Shown one piece after another: positions 1 through 9,889 of a DNA stretch of 64,000 nucleotides. Numbering within the stretch: position 1 is the first letter of the stretch; every line of letters starts with the position of its first letter. The position numbers were made by a program, and so were the translations under genes. The notes beneath the pieces are model-generated. The model was not told where the DNA came from and ran no database searches. It was given only the letters and a program-made list of their open reading frames with translations. Source of the DNA: Allium sativum (taxonomy: Eukaryota > Streptophyta > Magnoliopsida > Asparagales > Amaryllidaceae); assembly GCA_030737875.1 (NCBI GenBank), contig CM060923.1, forward strand, positions 494,972,453 through 495,036,452. Reading direction: 5' to 3'.

Positions 1-1340
1 CAATCCATTTGATGTGATTAATAACATTATTATTTTATTTGGATTAAAATATTAATCTATTATATTGTATTTACTGCGTAATATAAATAATAATATAATA
101 GAAGTCCTTAGAATAATAACATGGAATTATATAGTTCGAGTAAGACTAAACTTGAGATTATATAATGTGATAAGTATTATAATTCTTAAATGCCCCTAGT
201 TGAGTTTTATTGTTAATATAGGACAACAATAAAGCGCTAAGACTAGTCTGGTGTTTGACTGATGATCACTTCTCATTGATCATTAATATACATGATATTA
301 ATGTCAAAACATAAATACGTATTGGAGAATATCGTATTGGGCTGACCCGCCGTGAGATAACTCCATGGAATATGATTAACAGTATCATAAGTTATTCTCA
401 TAGTGACAGTGATGTAATGGTCCTCAGACCTGAAATCATTATAATTTTATTCGAGGATATTTGTGTTTTGATATCATCTAAAGTTATTTCGTAACAGAGT
501 AACTATAACGGTGATTATTGGATACATCTCGAATCGAATGAAATTATGAATGATCTAGATAGAATTTAACCCTACAATATATTCGTAGTGATATCCATGG
601 GCCTCTTGATTGAGTGAGACTGTGAAATGCATGGCCGTGCTAAAATATTGATTTGTTTAAACAGTCTACTCATCAATCAAGATAAACGGATTAAATTATA
701 AAGAGGGTGATACGTTCCGTGCCTTCAGTTTAATTCTGGATATACTGGTTAAAAGGATTATATTACATTGACACACTGATCATGGAAAGGTTGTATTGAA
801 TCATTATTATTATAGCTTGGGTAGCAATGATGTGTTACTAGACGCCGCTCATTGTTTACAGTTTAAATGTTATTTAAATTGTTGCCAACGCTGTGATAGC
901 CTATAGGGTCACACTTATAAGTGTTGTAAATAGTGATGATGTTTTAATAAAAGAGATCAAATAAGTTTGACAAATTCTTTCATTTAAAAGAAAAGAACGG
1001 GTAACAAGGGACTAATGAAATATTAGATAGTTCATTATAAAAGGAGAACCACTTCCCTTTATTTGGGTAATCTGATTACACCAAAAACCCTAGATCCATA
1101 ATTCTTTTCTCGGCTAGTACCAAATCACTATTCTTCGACCTCGATCGTCGTCGTCGAAGGCCACGCTTGTGGATTCCGATAGAGACGTCTTCATCAGAAG
1201 CGTTCGATTCAATTTAACCTAAAACAGGAATTCGACGGTTTCACGATTTCAGGTCCGATTCTTTTGCTTAATTCGACAAATTGAAGAAAGGTACATGTTT
1301 TAATTCAATAATGGATTCGACTGCAAACTAGGGTTAACAA
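1..1340 (+). mobile_element. Copia-like LTR fragment (U3/R part)
   Basis: A non-coding stretch whose layout resembles a plant Ty1/Copia LTR read on the + strand. It has a long A+T-rich upstream part, a TATAAAAG box at 1036-1043, then a leader with an AAAACCCTAGATCC-type motif near 1085 and short GTCGTC repeats near 1146-1157. The left end lies outside the window and the right end is not sharply defined. No PBS, PPT or coding remnant is visible. The Copia assignment rests on general resemblance to plant Copia LTRs, not on a protein domain. Confidence 0.5.
1036..1043 (+). promoter_or_regulatory. TATA box of Copia-like LTR
   Basis: TATAAAAG on the + strand, about 45 nt before a CCCTAGATCC-containing leader. 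The spacing fits an LTR promoter. Activity is not demonstrated. Confidence 0.45.
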
Positions 1341-1382
1341 AATTTGTTAAAATCCGCTGCTAATTCGATCCTAAGTTTCCTT

Positions 1383-1385
<3 letters not shown>

Positions 1386-1434
<49 letters not shown>
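1386..1434. repeat. (TA)n microsatellite
   Basis: An almost pure AT dinucleotide run of about 49 bp, at the approximate border between the Copia-like segment and the H LTR remnant. Shorter AT runs occur at about 1660-1688 and 2352-2372. Confidence 0.95.
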
Positions 1435-1440
<6 letters not shown>

Positions 1441-1657
1441 TCGATTCTGGCGCTGTTTTTCTTTAGATTTGAATTAAACATTCCAGACAATCCAAACGTT
1501 GGATCTTTACAAAGTTGGTGCCGTTGGAAAGATATTTCCAAAGCGAACCCAACGGTTGCGGTTTTGGGAAAATCTGATGGTCGGATTTCCCGAAATAATC
1601 GTTTTAAATCACGATTTCAAAATACGAACTACAGCTTTGTTATTCGATTTATTTTAG

Positions 1658-1692
<35 letters not shown>

Positions 1693-1734
1693 CTTCTTCG
1701 ATTTCAAAACCATATTCATTTCATACATTTGATA

Positions 1735-1965
1735 AAAATGATATTTTTATCCAACAGATATTTATTTCCACACACCACTATTTTTAACAATTCATATATA
1801 TAATAAAAATATGATTTTTATTGTAAAACAATTTATTTAAAATCACAATAATTTTATATAGTTCATACATAAGGTAAAAATGTGATTTTTATTGTAAAAC
1901 AATTTATTTCAAAACACGATTATTTTATATACTTCATATAGATGATAAAATTGTGATTTTTATTT
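1735..1965. repeat. AAAAATATGATTTTTAT near-palindrome array (H)
   Basis: Three or more copies of an approximately 17-bp self-complementary unit (AAAAAT-n-ATTTTTAT) separated by 30-60 bp. The same motif forms longer arrays in D, E1, E2 and J. Confidence 0.65.
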
Positions 1966-1975
1966 TTCAAAGGAT

Positions 1976-2055
1976 TCATTCAATACATGAATGTCATTCA
2001 ACACATGAATTTCTATTCAACACATGAATATAGTTTCAACACATGAAAATAAATC
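1976..2055. repeat. TTCAACACATGAAT short tandem repeat
   Basis: Four to five tandem variants of a roughly 17-20 bp unit containing CAACACATGAA. The reverse complement, ATTCATGTGTTGA, recurs in J at 58887-59130, which links H and J as relatives in opposite orientation. Confidence 0.75.
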
Positions 2056-2829
2056 AAACACAGAAATATTTCAGAAAATTTCGGCAGCAGAACGGCAGAG
2101 TAGTTAAAATATGCACCGTCCCGGGTACGGCTCCTCGCTTTACCTTAAAACCTCGCGGTTTTTGACAATGGGGATTTCATTATCTAGTTCGTACGCAGAC
2201 GAATTTTCCCATATACTAATCCTACTGGGATTTCAACCGCAATCAATCATTTCCAATCAACCATTTATGATATTCACCAAATTTCACATCAACCAAATGC
2301 AAACAATATCACAACCAATATATATCGTCCATGGTCTGTGGACGAGGGGAGTATATATATATATATATATATTCGTATATAAATATATTTCAATTTCATT
2401 TCACTTATTTTCAATCATTTCAACGCATATACAATTTTTACAACGCATATATAACTTATACATCGAACATACAACTTATACAATGCTTATACATGGGGTG
2501 TACAACGCTTATATAACTTATACATCGACTATATAATTTATACATCATTATTTCCATATCATTTATAATTCAGAAATCTCACATTGGGTTCCACTCCTCC
2601 AAAAATTGCAGAAGGCTCAGAAAAATATACGGTCTCTTCTAGAATGTAGAAGATGTCCACACGAGTCCACTGTCTCTTGTTTCACTGGATTTCGACAAGA
2701 AACGAAAAAGATATGATTTTTATAGTGAAATCATGATTCGCGATGGTTTTTAAGAGTTGAAAACAATTTAAATTAATCAGCCGTATACCTCGTTTGATGA
2801 TTCAAAACTTGATTTGAATCTACCTCTCA

Positions 2830-3184
2830 ATCCGTGCAACCAGCTGTCGATCAGGTTACGTCACCTCGTAGAGCACGGAGTGGCGCGTCGATCAAGGGGT
2901 GTGGGGTCCAGTTCGATCTGGGCTATCGTCGGCGGCGGCTCTTCAAACGTTAGCACTTCGGAGGAGTGATTCTCGTGACTCGCGCAAATATACGAGGTGC
3001 TCTAGGTATGGATTTGAAGAGAGTGAGGAGTACTCCAAAAACCTCAACTGGGGCGTTGGCTATCGGTGTGTGTGGAGGGAGATAAGGAGGAGGGAAGGTT
3101 TGAAGAACGGTCGTCGTCGATTTGTGGAAGAAGCGGGTAGAGATAGAAATGAACGAGAAATTCTATTGGCCAGAGTTTTATAAT
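2830..3184 (-). promoter_or_regulatory. G+C-richer leader segment and TATA of H
   Basis: A G+C-richer island in A+T-rich DNA, at the position where E1, E2 and J also carry one. On the minus strand TATAAAA occurs at 3176-3182, immediately upstream of the island, so it reads like an LTR promoter followed by its leader. A 94-codon + strand ORF (2899-3183) runs antisense to the element and shows no recognisable domain, so I do not call it a gene. Confidence 0.45.
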
Positions 3185-4051
3185 TTTTTTTAATTTATTT
3201 TAAATCCGAAAATACCCCTCTTCACATACGAACTCCAATTCAAACCCAACGACTATCGAACCTAGCAAAATACCCCCATTCCGAACACAATGGGATATGT
3301 TTCGTAGACCCATTCGACTGTTTCAGTCAATTTCTCTTCAAATTAAAATATAAAACGTTCAATATTTGATTTGAACGTGCATTTCAATTTGTCGGGGCTA
3401 CATACTGATTCTAAAAATTCGAAATAAATAAATCTAGCTATGTTTTGACGATACGGTCCCAACAAAACTAGTTTCGTTGAATTCTGAGGCCTTTTGAAAA
3501 ATGGCCATTTTTGGTCGATCCAATTTAACTGAAATCAACCAAACACATTTTCCTTCGCCATGCTCACACATTAACTTCAAAAATTATGAAATTTAGATCC
3601 AATCAATAATTTGACATCCCGGATCCAACAAAAGTGGTTTCGTCGAATTCTGAGGTCGTTTGCAAAATGTCTATTTTCAAGGGCGATATATTCTCTATAG
3701 CGACCTTTCTTAAAATTCATTTGGCCATAACTTTTGATTCCACTATGAAACTTGGATTTTTCAGATTTGTTAGAAAGATATTCACTAACAGATTTAAATA
3801 TTTTTGGTTTCACTAAAATCCGTTTTATTTTGCACCTGGTACAATCAGTCAAAGTTTGAATTCAAAATTTTAAACTACCGCGCCATTTCAAGCCTTGTTT
3901 ATAATTAGAAATAATTATATTTATTTTCCACCATCGATTCAAACATAATTTTCATTGTTATTATTTAAAATATTTATTTTAAATATTTAAAATCCACTAA
4001 AATAACCAATTTAAAATTTTTAAACTGGCTCAGATTTTCTGGGTTGTTACA

Positions 4052-4982
4052 TAATCGAATATTAGTTATTCGAATTAGAGTTAATCGAATAGAGTTAATC
4101 GAATTAGAGTTAATCAAATATAAGTTATTCGAAAGTGAGATTATCAAATATAATTTATTCGAAGAGAGATTATCGAATATGAGTTATTCGAAGAGAGTTA
4201 ACCGAATATAAGTTATTGGAAAGAGAGTTAATCGAATATAAGTTATTCGAAGAAAGTTATCGATTAGGGACTATTCAAAAGAGAGTTATACTTTGAAATT
4301 CGATTATATCGACTGTAGGAAAGTGCTATTTACTTTCTGTTTTTAAATCAAGATTTATTTATTCATTTATAAATCAGTTGTTGTTTATTTATTCAAATTA
4401 ATAAATAAAAGTTATATTTAAGTTATTATATTTTAGAAGCATAGGATTATAACACTATTATTATAATCAAATGATTTCTGTAAAAGGAGTGGAATCGTAA
4501 ATAGAATCCGAGAGTTACGTAAGGAAGTTTGTTAAAGATTTAGAAGGTGAACTTTGTTTATTTCGAAGTTAGAAATGTTGTTCAGTTAAGGTCAGAGAGG
4601 TAGCTGTACCCCAACTTGATTGACTTCGTTTTTAACTAAGGAATGGTTAAAGTTCGATAGTGAAGGCTGGTTAAGTGAATTAGTTAATAAGTGTAATGGT
4701 TTGAGTTGGCGTCGCGATGTTTTATTTAAACATCTGTTTAAATCCAATAAAAGAGTTTTGGAAATGTTTTCTAAATAAGAATTAGAAATGTTTTCTAATA
4801 TAGAAAATAAGAAATGAGAGTAAGTATGGAAATGTTTTCCAATGATTAATAATGTATGTTTTCTAAATTTAGATAGTAAGAATTTATGAATATATGGAAA
4901 CTGGAATATGGAAATGGAATAAATTAATGATAAATTTATTTAAAGGGATAAATGTTGACTGATTATTGATCGATAAGATTTC
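4052..4982 (+). mobile_element. Left half of A-type LTR (element G)
   Basis: Non-coding. The first 270 bp are repeats of GTTATTCGA and GTTAATCGAA, the reverse complement of the tract at 17380-17640 in A. The right part has TTTTCTAA/GGAAATGTTTTCC runs that resemble the reverse complement of 33560-33740 in F. It stops exactly at the left target duplication (ATTTC, 4978-4982) of element A and resumes at 26252. Its own left end is cut by H at 4051. Confidence 0.6.
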
Positions 4983-6439
4983 TGTAATGACCCGGATTTT
5001 TGGGACTTTGGTTATTGCCATAAACACGATGACGACTAACCAAACATCGTGAAATCCCGGTAATTAATGAAATAAATTAGAGGGTGAGGATAGATAAGAT
5101 AGAAACTTAGAATAGAAAGAAAAGAAGAACTTACATCATCAGAGTAACACGAATCTCACAGTGGAACGAATAACATATATAGATAACATGACTTTGAAAT
5201 ATAACAGTTATGTATACAATAGCAGTTATCAGAGTACATCACTTACAACACAGCGGAAATAACTATAGCTATATGATCTTGAAGCCTCCTGCTCCATGCT
5301 CTCCAAGTATATCTGTAAATCCCGACTACTTGACTGCCCCGTACAAATTTAGGCACCCAAGAGTTTAGGGAAAACAACAAAATAAACTCCGGGTCCGTCA
5401 TGGACTGGTATGAGTAAAACAGTTTAAAACAGTTGAACAGGTATATGATATCTCATAAGACCACGCCGTGAATACGGAACGGGTTTTTCCCTTATGAGAA
5501 TCCAACATCTTTGACAAAGCAATATCGTTCTGATATTATAATAATGTCTAAGTAAAAATAGATATCAATCTAGCAGAACGCTTTCATCTCACGTTCTACA
5601 TATATAGTATACAATCAAAAACGCAAGCACATATTGGATAATGGATTTCCAACAATGACAAGGTATGGAACCACCTTTCGCTAGTGTACCTCTAGAGAGG
5701 AATACACTGGGTTGAACAAGAACATCTTGCAACCCGACCACACATAACCGACCACTCATTTCGCTTGAGTGTATCGAATGTATATCACCAGTGGTTGGGA
5801 TCAGCAACCGTTTCCCGTATATATGGGACAACATTGATAGATTAAAGAGGAAAATGAATATTCTCTAGAAAGGTGATTATACACCCTACTTCGGAGTGAC
5901 CGACTTAGCCATGCTGCCTAACCGATTTATGTCATTTACCGGATGTGAGGCTAGAAGCTACGTTTATCTTTTACATGTCACATCTTCATTCACTTTGAAT
6001 GTCACATCGTCATACCTACCAAATCACAAATTGATTTCCCCAAAAATACCACGGGTATACAGCTAAGAGAAACGAATTCCTCCGCCACCAAACGTGGATA
6101 CGTTTTGAAGAGATTAACTTACACGATCTATTAGATATACTCTGTCAGACATTCTTCCATACAGGTCGTCCTGGGACTGGACAAACCGAAGGCACTATTC
6201 TGTAAATAGGATAGCCCTTGCATAACTCCGTCTTCAATTTTCTTTGGCATATATGATTCGCAACGCTTATGCCAATACAGAGTGGTTCTTCGGATAATAA
6301 TCCAACCGGTCTCTCCATATTAACAACGTTAATATGGTCGAAAACCTCGATAGTCGATGAGTTAACTATCAAAGAAAAACACGTGTGCAAACAACGATAT
6401 TATTTCCAATTGGAAATTATATCGATCAATCATCAACCC

Positions 6440-6442
<3 letters not shown>

Positions 6443-6486
<44 letters not shown>

Positions 6487-6487
6487 C
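6443..6487. repeat. (AC)n(AT)n compound microsatellite
   Basis: About 14 AC units followed by AT units. The matching place in LTR A2 (about 23124-23135) has only a short ATATAT run, so it expanded in A1, or contracted in A2, after insertion. Confidence 0.95.
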
Positions 6488-7067
6488 CTCATTTCTATAT
6501 TTAGAAAATATACGTTATTAACACTGGAAAACATTTCCATTTGTTTATTTACATATCACTTTCTTCCCACATCTACCAGACTCTAACTATAACCAATAAG
6601 AGAACAACTTCCCAAGTATAAACCCCGAAGGCCGGAACCAACATGTAACACCCCACCTCCGCCAGGGTGGCTCTTGCAAGCACTCTGACTTTGGAGGGGC
6701 GTTTGTACCGGGTAAACATGCATAATGATATATCAAGGCAGAACAAGAACATATGTATATATGTAAACAGAGTAAATAAGATAAGTAAAACAGCGGAAGA
6801 TTTCAAATCTATTTCAAAACAAGTCTGGTACAACATAATGTCAACTTTCCAAATACACAAGTCTAGATAAAAACAAAATCACTGAAAAACTGAAATACAT
6901 AAGTACTATCCCCAAAATAAGTGATAACCATAGCTAGCGTCATGTCAAGACCGTACATGAGATAAAATCCCACAAGCAAGCGATCAGAAATCCAAGCTAA
7001 GCTCCAATATTCCCACCCTGAGAACCTGGGGGGGAAACGGAAGAAAAGAGGCGAAAGAAAAACAGGT

Positions 7068-7082
7068 CAGTCAAAAAGACTG
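7068..7082 (-). promoter_or_regulatory. Pan-family hairpin, B-left copy
   Basis: CAGTC-aaaaa-GACTG, 5-bp stem, 424 nt from the PBS-side LTR end. The copy in B-right is at 14468-14482. Counterparts occur in A, E, F, G and K at a similar position, always preceded by GT and followed within a few bases by GAGTRA or GAGAA. CAGCGGAA lies nearer the LTR end (6791-6798 here, mutated to CAACGGAA at 14191-14198). Confidence 0.6.
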
Positions 7083-7284
7083 AGTAAGCCCTACTACAAT
7101 CAATGTAATTTGATAAAGTTAACTGGCATGAGAAGCAGGGATGAACATAAGGATAACTACATACTGGCATGATAGATAAAGGTGTCATCGCATAATCAGG
7201 TTTAAGGTTTTGCACCACAGGTGTACTAGCAAACTAACATGACTTGAATAAACACGTATTGATCCCTTGGCCCAAGCTTTGACC

Positions 7285-7377
7285 CAATAACATGAAATGA
7301 CCCTAATACGAGGTCCAATAAAATGAAGTGACCCTAATACGAGGTCCAATAACATGAAATGACCCTAATACGAGGTC
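7285..7377. repeat. 31-bp tandem repeat x3 (LTR B-left)
   Basis: Three contiguous 31-bp units containing ATGACCCTAATACGAGGTC, the middle one with two substitutions. It is also present at 14685-14777 in the other LTR, so it predates B's insertion. Confidence 0.95.
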
Positions 7378-7579
7378 CAACCAAACGGTCTAGTCGATCG
7401 TCTCCCTATAAGCCTAACTCGTCACGTGTTGGTGTCAATACGGCCCAAACATAATTGTAGTCAGACTGTGCCGGGTCTCCTGTCGGGTGTATCAAGCCCT
7501 AGGGTGTCAACCCCTGGACACCATAAACGTAAGTGCACAGTCTAGATCTACTGGTACCCATGCTTGACTTCTCCAAATA

Positions 7580-7605
7580 CGGACTATGTGCATGACCATA
7601 GTCCG
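7580..7605. repeat. 9-bp perfect inverted repeat CGGACTATG
   Basis: CGGACTATG-n8-CATAGTCCG. In B-right (about 14981-15006) the left arm is CGGACTACG, which breaks one pair. Confidence 0.7.
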
Positions 7606-7939
7606 TCCGGAACTACATCGGCGTACCACTCTGCCGTCGTTTTTGGTCACTTACCTCAAGTCCAGTAATCGTGCCCCCACCCTAGCCTAGTCCCTAGGGT
7701 CTTAATGATACAAACTTGGGATTACTACTGGAGTGGACCCCCATTGCTAGGATTTTCTAGTGGGTTAAGTACGGTTTAACCCTCTTGCTAATCATGGATT
7801 AACTTGGTTAAGTGTAACGATGAGTTCAAGACTTAACCCTGATTAATCTACCAAGCCCAAATTGGTTAAGTATTAAGTGGACCATGACTTAACCCTAATC
7901 ATGAGGCATTAATAAATTAATGTGCCATAACCTCTCACA

Positions 7940-8119
7940 TTAGACTTTGTTGCGGTTACTAGTTAAGCCGGGCGAGTCCGGGTAGCTTTACACCACAACT
8001 TGGTCTAACCTCGGGTTCAAGGTACAACATGACCAACTTCTCACATTGGGTCCTATTGTTTGTAGCAACTAGTTAAGCCGGTCGGTTCCGGGTAGTTTTA
8101 TGCTACAAACTCAACCCAA
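7940..8119 (-). other. Pair of large hairpins with conserved loop (B-left)
   Basis: Hairpin 1 is at 7940-8008: TTAGACT, GTTG and GGT in the left arm pair with ACC, CAAC and GGTCTAA in the right arm, with matched small internal loops. Hairpin 2 is at 8046-8119: TTGGGT pairs with ACCCAA, and GTTTGTAGCA with TGCTACAAAC. Both enclose a similar loop of about 35 nt (CTAGTTAAGCCGG ... TCCGGGTAG). Stems differ between the two copies, yet each is self-complementary. The pair recurs in B-right and in K. It lies downstream of the LTR TATA box, so it should be in the transcript. Confidence 0.75.
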
Positions 8120-8199
8120 CGACGAGTTGGTCACACTTATATTTTCTAAGTGTCATGTCCATCATGTTTCCAAAACATATTACAAGTTTTCAAGCATTT

Positions 8200-8263
8200 G
8201 GGTAGACCTAACTTAATAGGTAAATTCCCAATGGGTAGACCTAACTTAATAGGTAAATTCCCA
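8200..8263. repeat. Duplicated 33-bp small hairpin unit (B-left)
   Basis: Two adjacent copies of GGGTAGACCTA-n6-TAGGTAAATTCCC. ACCTA pairs with TAGGT and GGG with CCC. The same duplication occurs in B-right (15601-15663) and K (62132-62194), where the six-base loop is ACTCAA instead of ACTTAA. Confidence 0.85.
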
Positions 8264-8639
8264 ATCTTATGTTTTCATGTCTTTTAAGTTTACCCAACCC
8301 CAAACGCAATCCCATCGCTTACATAATCACAATAGCGCATAAAGGATAGAAAGAGGGAACTTGGCATAAAGATGACAAATGGTGTTGAAGCCACAAGTTT
8401 AACATGGTGGCATATGAAATGTACATATGTTCATATACTTGCATATTGCATCGTTAGGCCTCAAAAGTATGCATAAAACCAAACTTAGCATATAAGTGAT
8501 ACATGGTGATAAATGACATGTAGAAGTTGCCATAAGTTCGCATTTAGCCTCACATGCAAGTTATCATAAGGGATATGATAACTTACATGTTGCCAAAATG
8601 CAACCTTTAGCATAAAGCTTGAAGCTTTAAGCTCATAAA

Positions 8640-9030
8640 CCCAAGATAAGCTTGCATAACATGATAACATAAGCAAAATGATCAACCCAAACTTGCATAA
8701 CATAACTTGCATATCATATGGCAAACTTGCATATCATAACATAGCAAACTTGCATAACATAACATGATAAACTTGCATATCATAACATATCAAACTTGCA
8801 TAACATGACATGGTAAACTTGCATATCATGGCAAACTTGCATATCATAACATGGCAAACTTGCATAGCATAACATGATAAACTTGCATATCATAACATGG
8901 CAAACTTGCATAGCATAACATGATAAACTTGCATATCAAAACATATCAAACTTGCATAACATGACATGGTAAACTTGCATATCGTGGCAAACTTGCATAT
9001 CATAATGATCAACCAAACTTGCATCATTCA
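8640..9030. repeat. CTTGCATA satellite-like array (B-left)
   Basis: Dozens of short imperfect units built from AACTTGCATA and TCATAACATG, partly organised into 30-35 bp and longer higher-order repeats. There is no coding content. The array in B-right is at about 16040-16420. Confidence 0.9.
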
Positions 9031-9393
9031 TTTAACTTTAGAGTTTAAATCTGAAAGTAGAAAAGGGATTACAATGCTTATGAAGACACAAAAATATATA
9101 TAGATTGAGACAAAGCCCTTATGCAATCAAATAAACCCAAAATGCAAGCTCCAATAGAAAAACCCTTGAGCCAAAATGATCAAAACCCTTGCTTTATGAT
9201 ATAAATATGGAAACTTGACTTGAATGCAAGCTAATGACACTCATACAAGCTTGAAAACACTTGTATGCATGGAAAATCTCTCATAGAAATAACTTAGGAA
9301 TTTTATGAAGAGAGTGGAGGCCATGAGAGGAATGATTTTGCCATAGTTTAGTTACTTGAATGAATAATGATGATTTAGGGTTAGGTTAGGGGC

Positions 9394-9402
9394 TTATTTA
9401 TA
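9394..9402 (-). promoter_or_regulatory. TATA box of B LTR (left)
   Basis: TATAAATAA on the minus strand within CTCTATAAATAAGCCCC, followed by a CCTAACCTAACCCTAAA stretch (telo-box-like AACCCTAA). It is conserved in B-right (16794-16802) and K (63347-63354). Confidence 0.8.
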
Positions 9403-9533
9403 GAGATTAGGATTAGTTTTAGCCTTAGGATTAAACCCTAGTTCTAATCTCAGCCCTCAAGACCGAATCTGGCCCCCAAACTCAACACAACTCCCAAAAT
9501 GGTGCACCAGGCAAAACTGCCCGGCTGAACCAA

Positions 9534-9595
9534 GTCGACAGGGCTGTCGACTAGGGTCCAACCAAGTCAACTGCCAAGTCGACAGGCCTGTCGAC
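9534..9595. promoter_or_regulatory. GTCGAC palindrome cluster in U3 (B-left)
   Basis: GTCGAC at 9534, 9546, 9578 and 9590, with a degenerate GTCAAC at 9566. Unit spacing is 12 bp apart from one 20-bp gap. It lies about 130 nt upstream of the TATA box on the element's strand, so it behaves positionally like an enhancer. The binding protein is unknown. Confidence 0.75.
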
Positions 9596-9718
9596 TTGGT
9601 TGGCTTGGCGGGAAATTTCCCGCCTAACCTTCCAGGCCCGAAATTCGAAATTTGAACTTGAAATTCAAATCTGTTTTGAACTTGAAATTTTCTGAAAACT
9701 TCATTGGGCCTTAATCGG

Positions 9719-9783
9719 GTCATACAGACTCCGATTTTCGAAAACTCAGACTCTATTTCGCGTATTTTTCCGAGACGAATGCA
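9719..9783 (-). promoter_or_regulatory. Highly conserved U3 block (B-left)
   Basis: From about GTCATACNGACTCCGATTTT to GACGAANGCAATG this block is nearly identical to K 63681-63747, although the rest of the two LTRs has diverged greatly. It also occurs in B-right at about 17130-17195. It lies about 95-160 bp from the U3 terminus. Confidence 0.75.
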
Positions 9784-9876
9784 ATGGTATAGCCCGTTTC
9801 CCTTGATTCAGATTTATAAATTAAATTCTGCCTCGATTTATGTTATAACAGGTTATTGAAAATACGGGTTGTTACA

Positions 9877-9889
9877 TTCTCCCCTCCTT
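9877..9889 (-). other. Polypurine tract of B
   Basis: The minus strand reads AAGGAGGGGAGAA directly before the LTR start TGTAACA. This primes plus-strand synthesis. It is immediately preceded by the end of pol (a RDFGDEIL-stop reading). Confidence 0.9.

Larger units (their letters stand above)
1441..4051 (-). mobile_element. Decayed E-type LTR (element H)
   Basis: The right part, about 3200-4051, matches the right end of element E's LTRs block by block: the CCCAACGACT segment, the ACGATACGGTCC segment, the TCCAACAAAAGTGG segment, the CGCGCCATTT segment, and the terminus CTGGGTTGTTACA. The left part carries the GGCGCTG/ACGGTCGGAT block (1441-1640) and a TGGTCTGTGGACGA motif (2331) that E also has, but the order of modules differs from E, so H is rearranged. 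No PPT follows the right end, so this is a solo or truncated LTR. The left boundary is uncertain. Confidence 0.65.
6644..9876 (-). repeat. LTR B-left (3' LTR of B)
   Basis: 3233 bp, TGTAACACCCC...GGGTTGTTACA. Read on the minus strand, U3 is at the right end. It contains a conserved block (9719-9783), GTCGAC repeats (9534-9595) and a TATA box (9394-9402). Downstream of the TATA box lie a CTTGCATA array, two small hairpins, two large hairpins, a 31-bp triplicate and the GTCAGTC hairpin. It contains no coding sequence. ORFs such as 6667-6870 are repeated identically in the other LTR only because the LTRs are copies. Confidence 0.95.

Noticed and set aside
1438..1442. TAATC as a possible TSD partner of TAATC at 4052-4056, which would make H a precise solo LTR
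   Set aside because: The sequence after 1442 does not start with TG, and a 5-bp match in A+T-rich DNA is expected by chance.
2899..3183. 94-codon + strand ORF
   Set aside because: Antisense to the H LTR leader, no domain, arginine-rich by composition.
6667..6870. ORF of 67 codons repeated at 14067-14270, and minus-strand 6573-6860 with 13958-14260
   Set aside because: They are conserved only because they lie in the two LTR copies of B. K, the related element, does not keep the frame, and no domain is visible.
7940..8119. Large hairpins considered as tRNA or attC sites
   Set aside because: No acceptor/anticodon arm arrangement and no integron context. Both copies are embedded in LTR sequence.
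9374..9391. TTTAGGGTTAGGTTAGG as interstitial telomere repeat
   Set aside because: Only about two degenerate units, conserved near the LTR transcription start, more like a telo-box than a telomere remnant.
9534..9595. Possible CRISPR-like or integron-like repeat array (GTCGAC units)
   Set aside because: The unit is 12 bp with no spacers of regular length. The context is a plant LTR U3 region.
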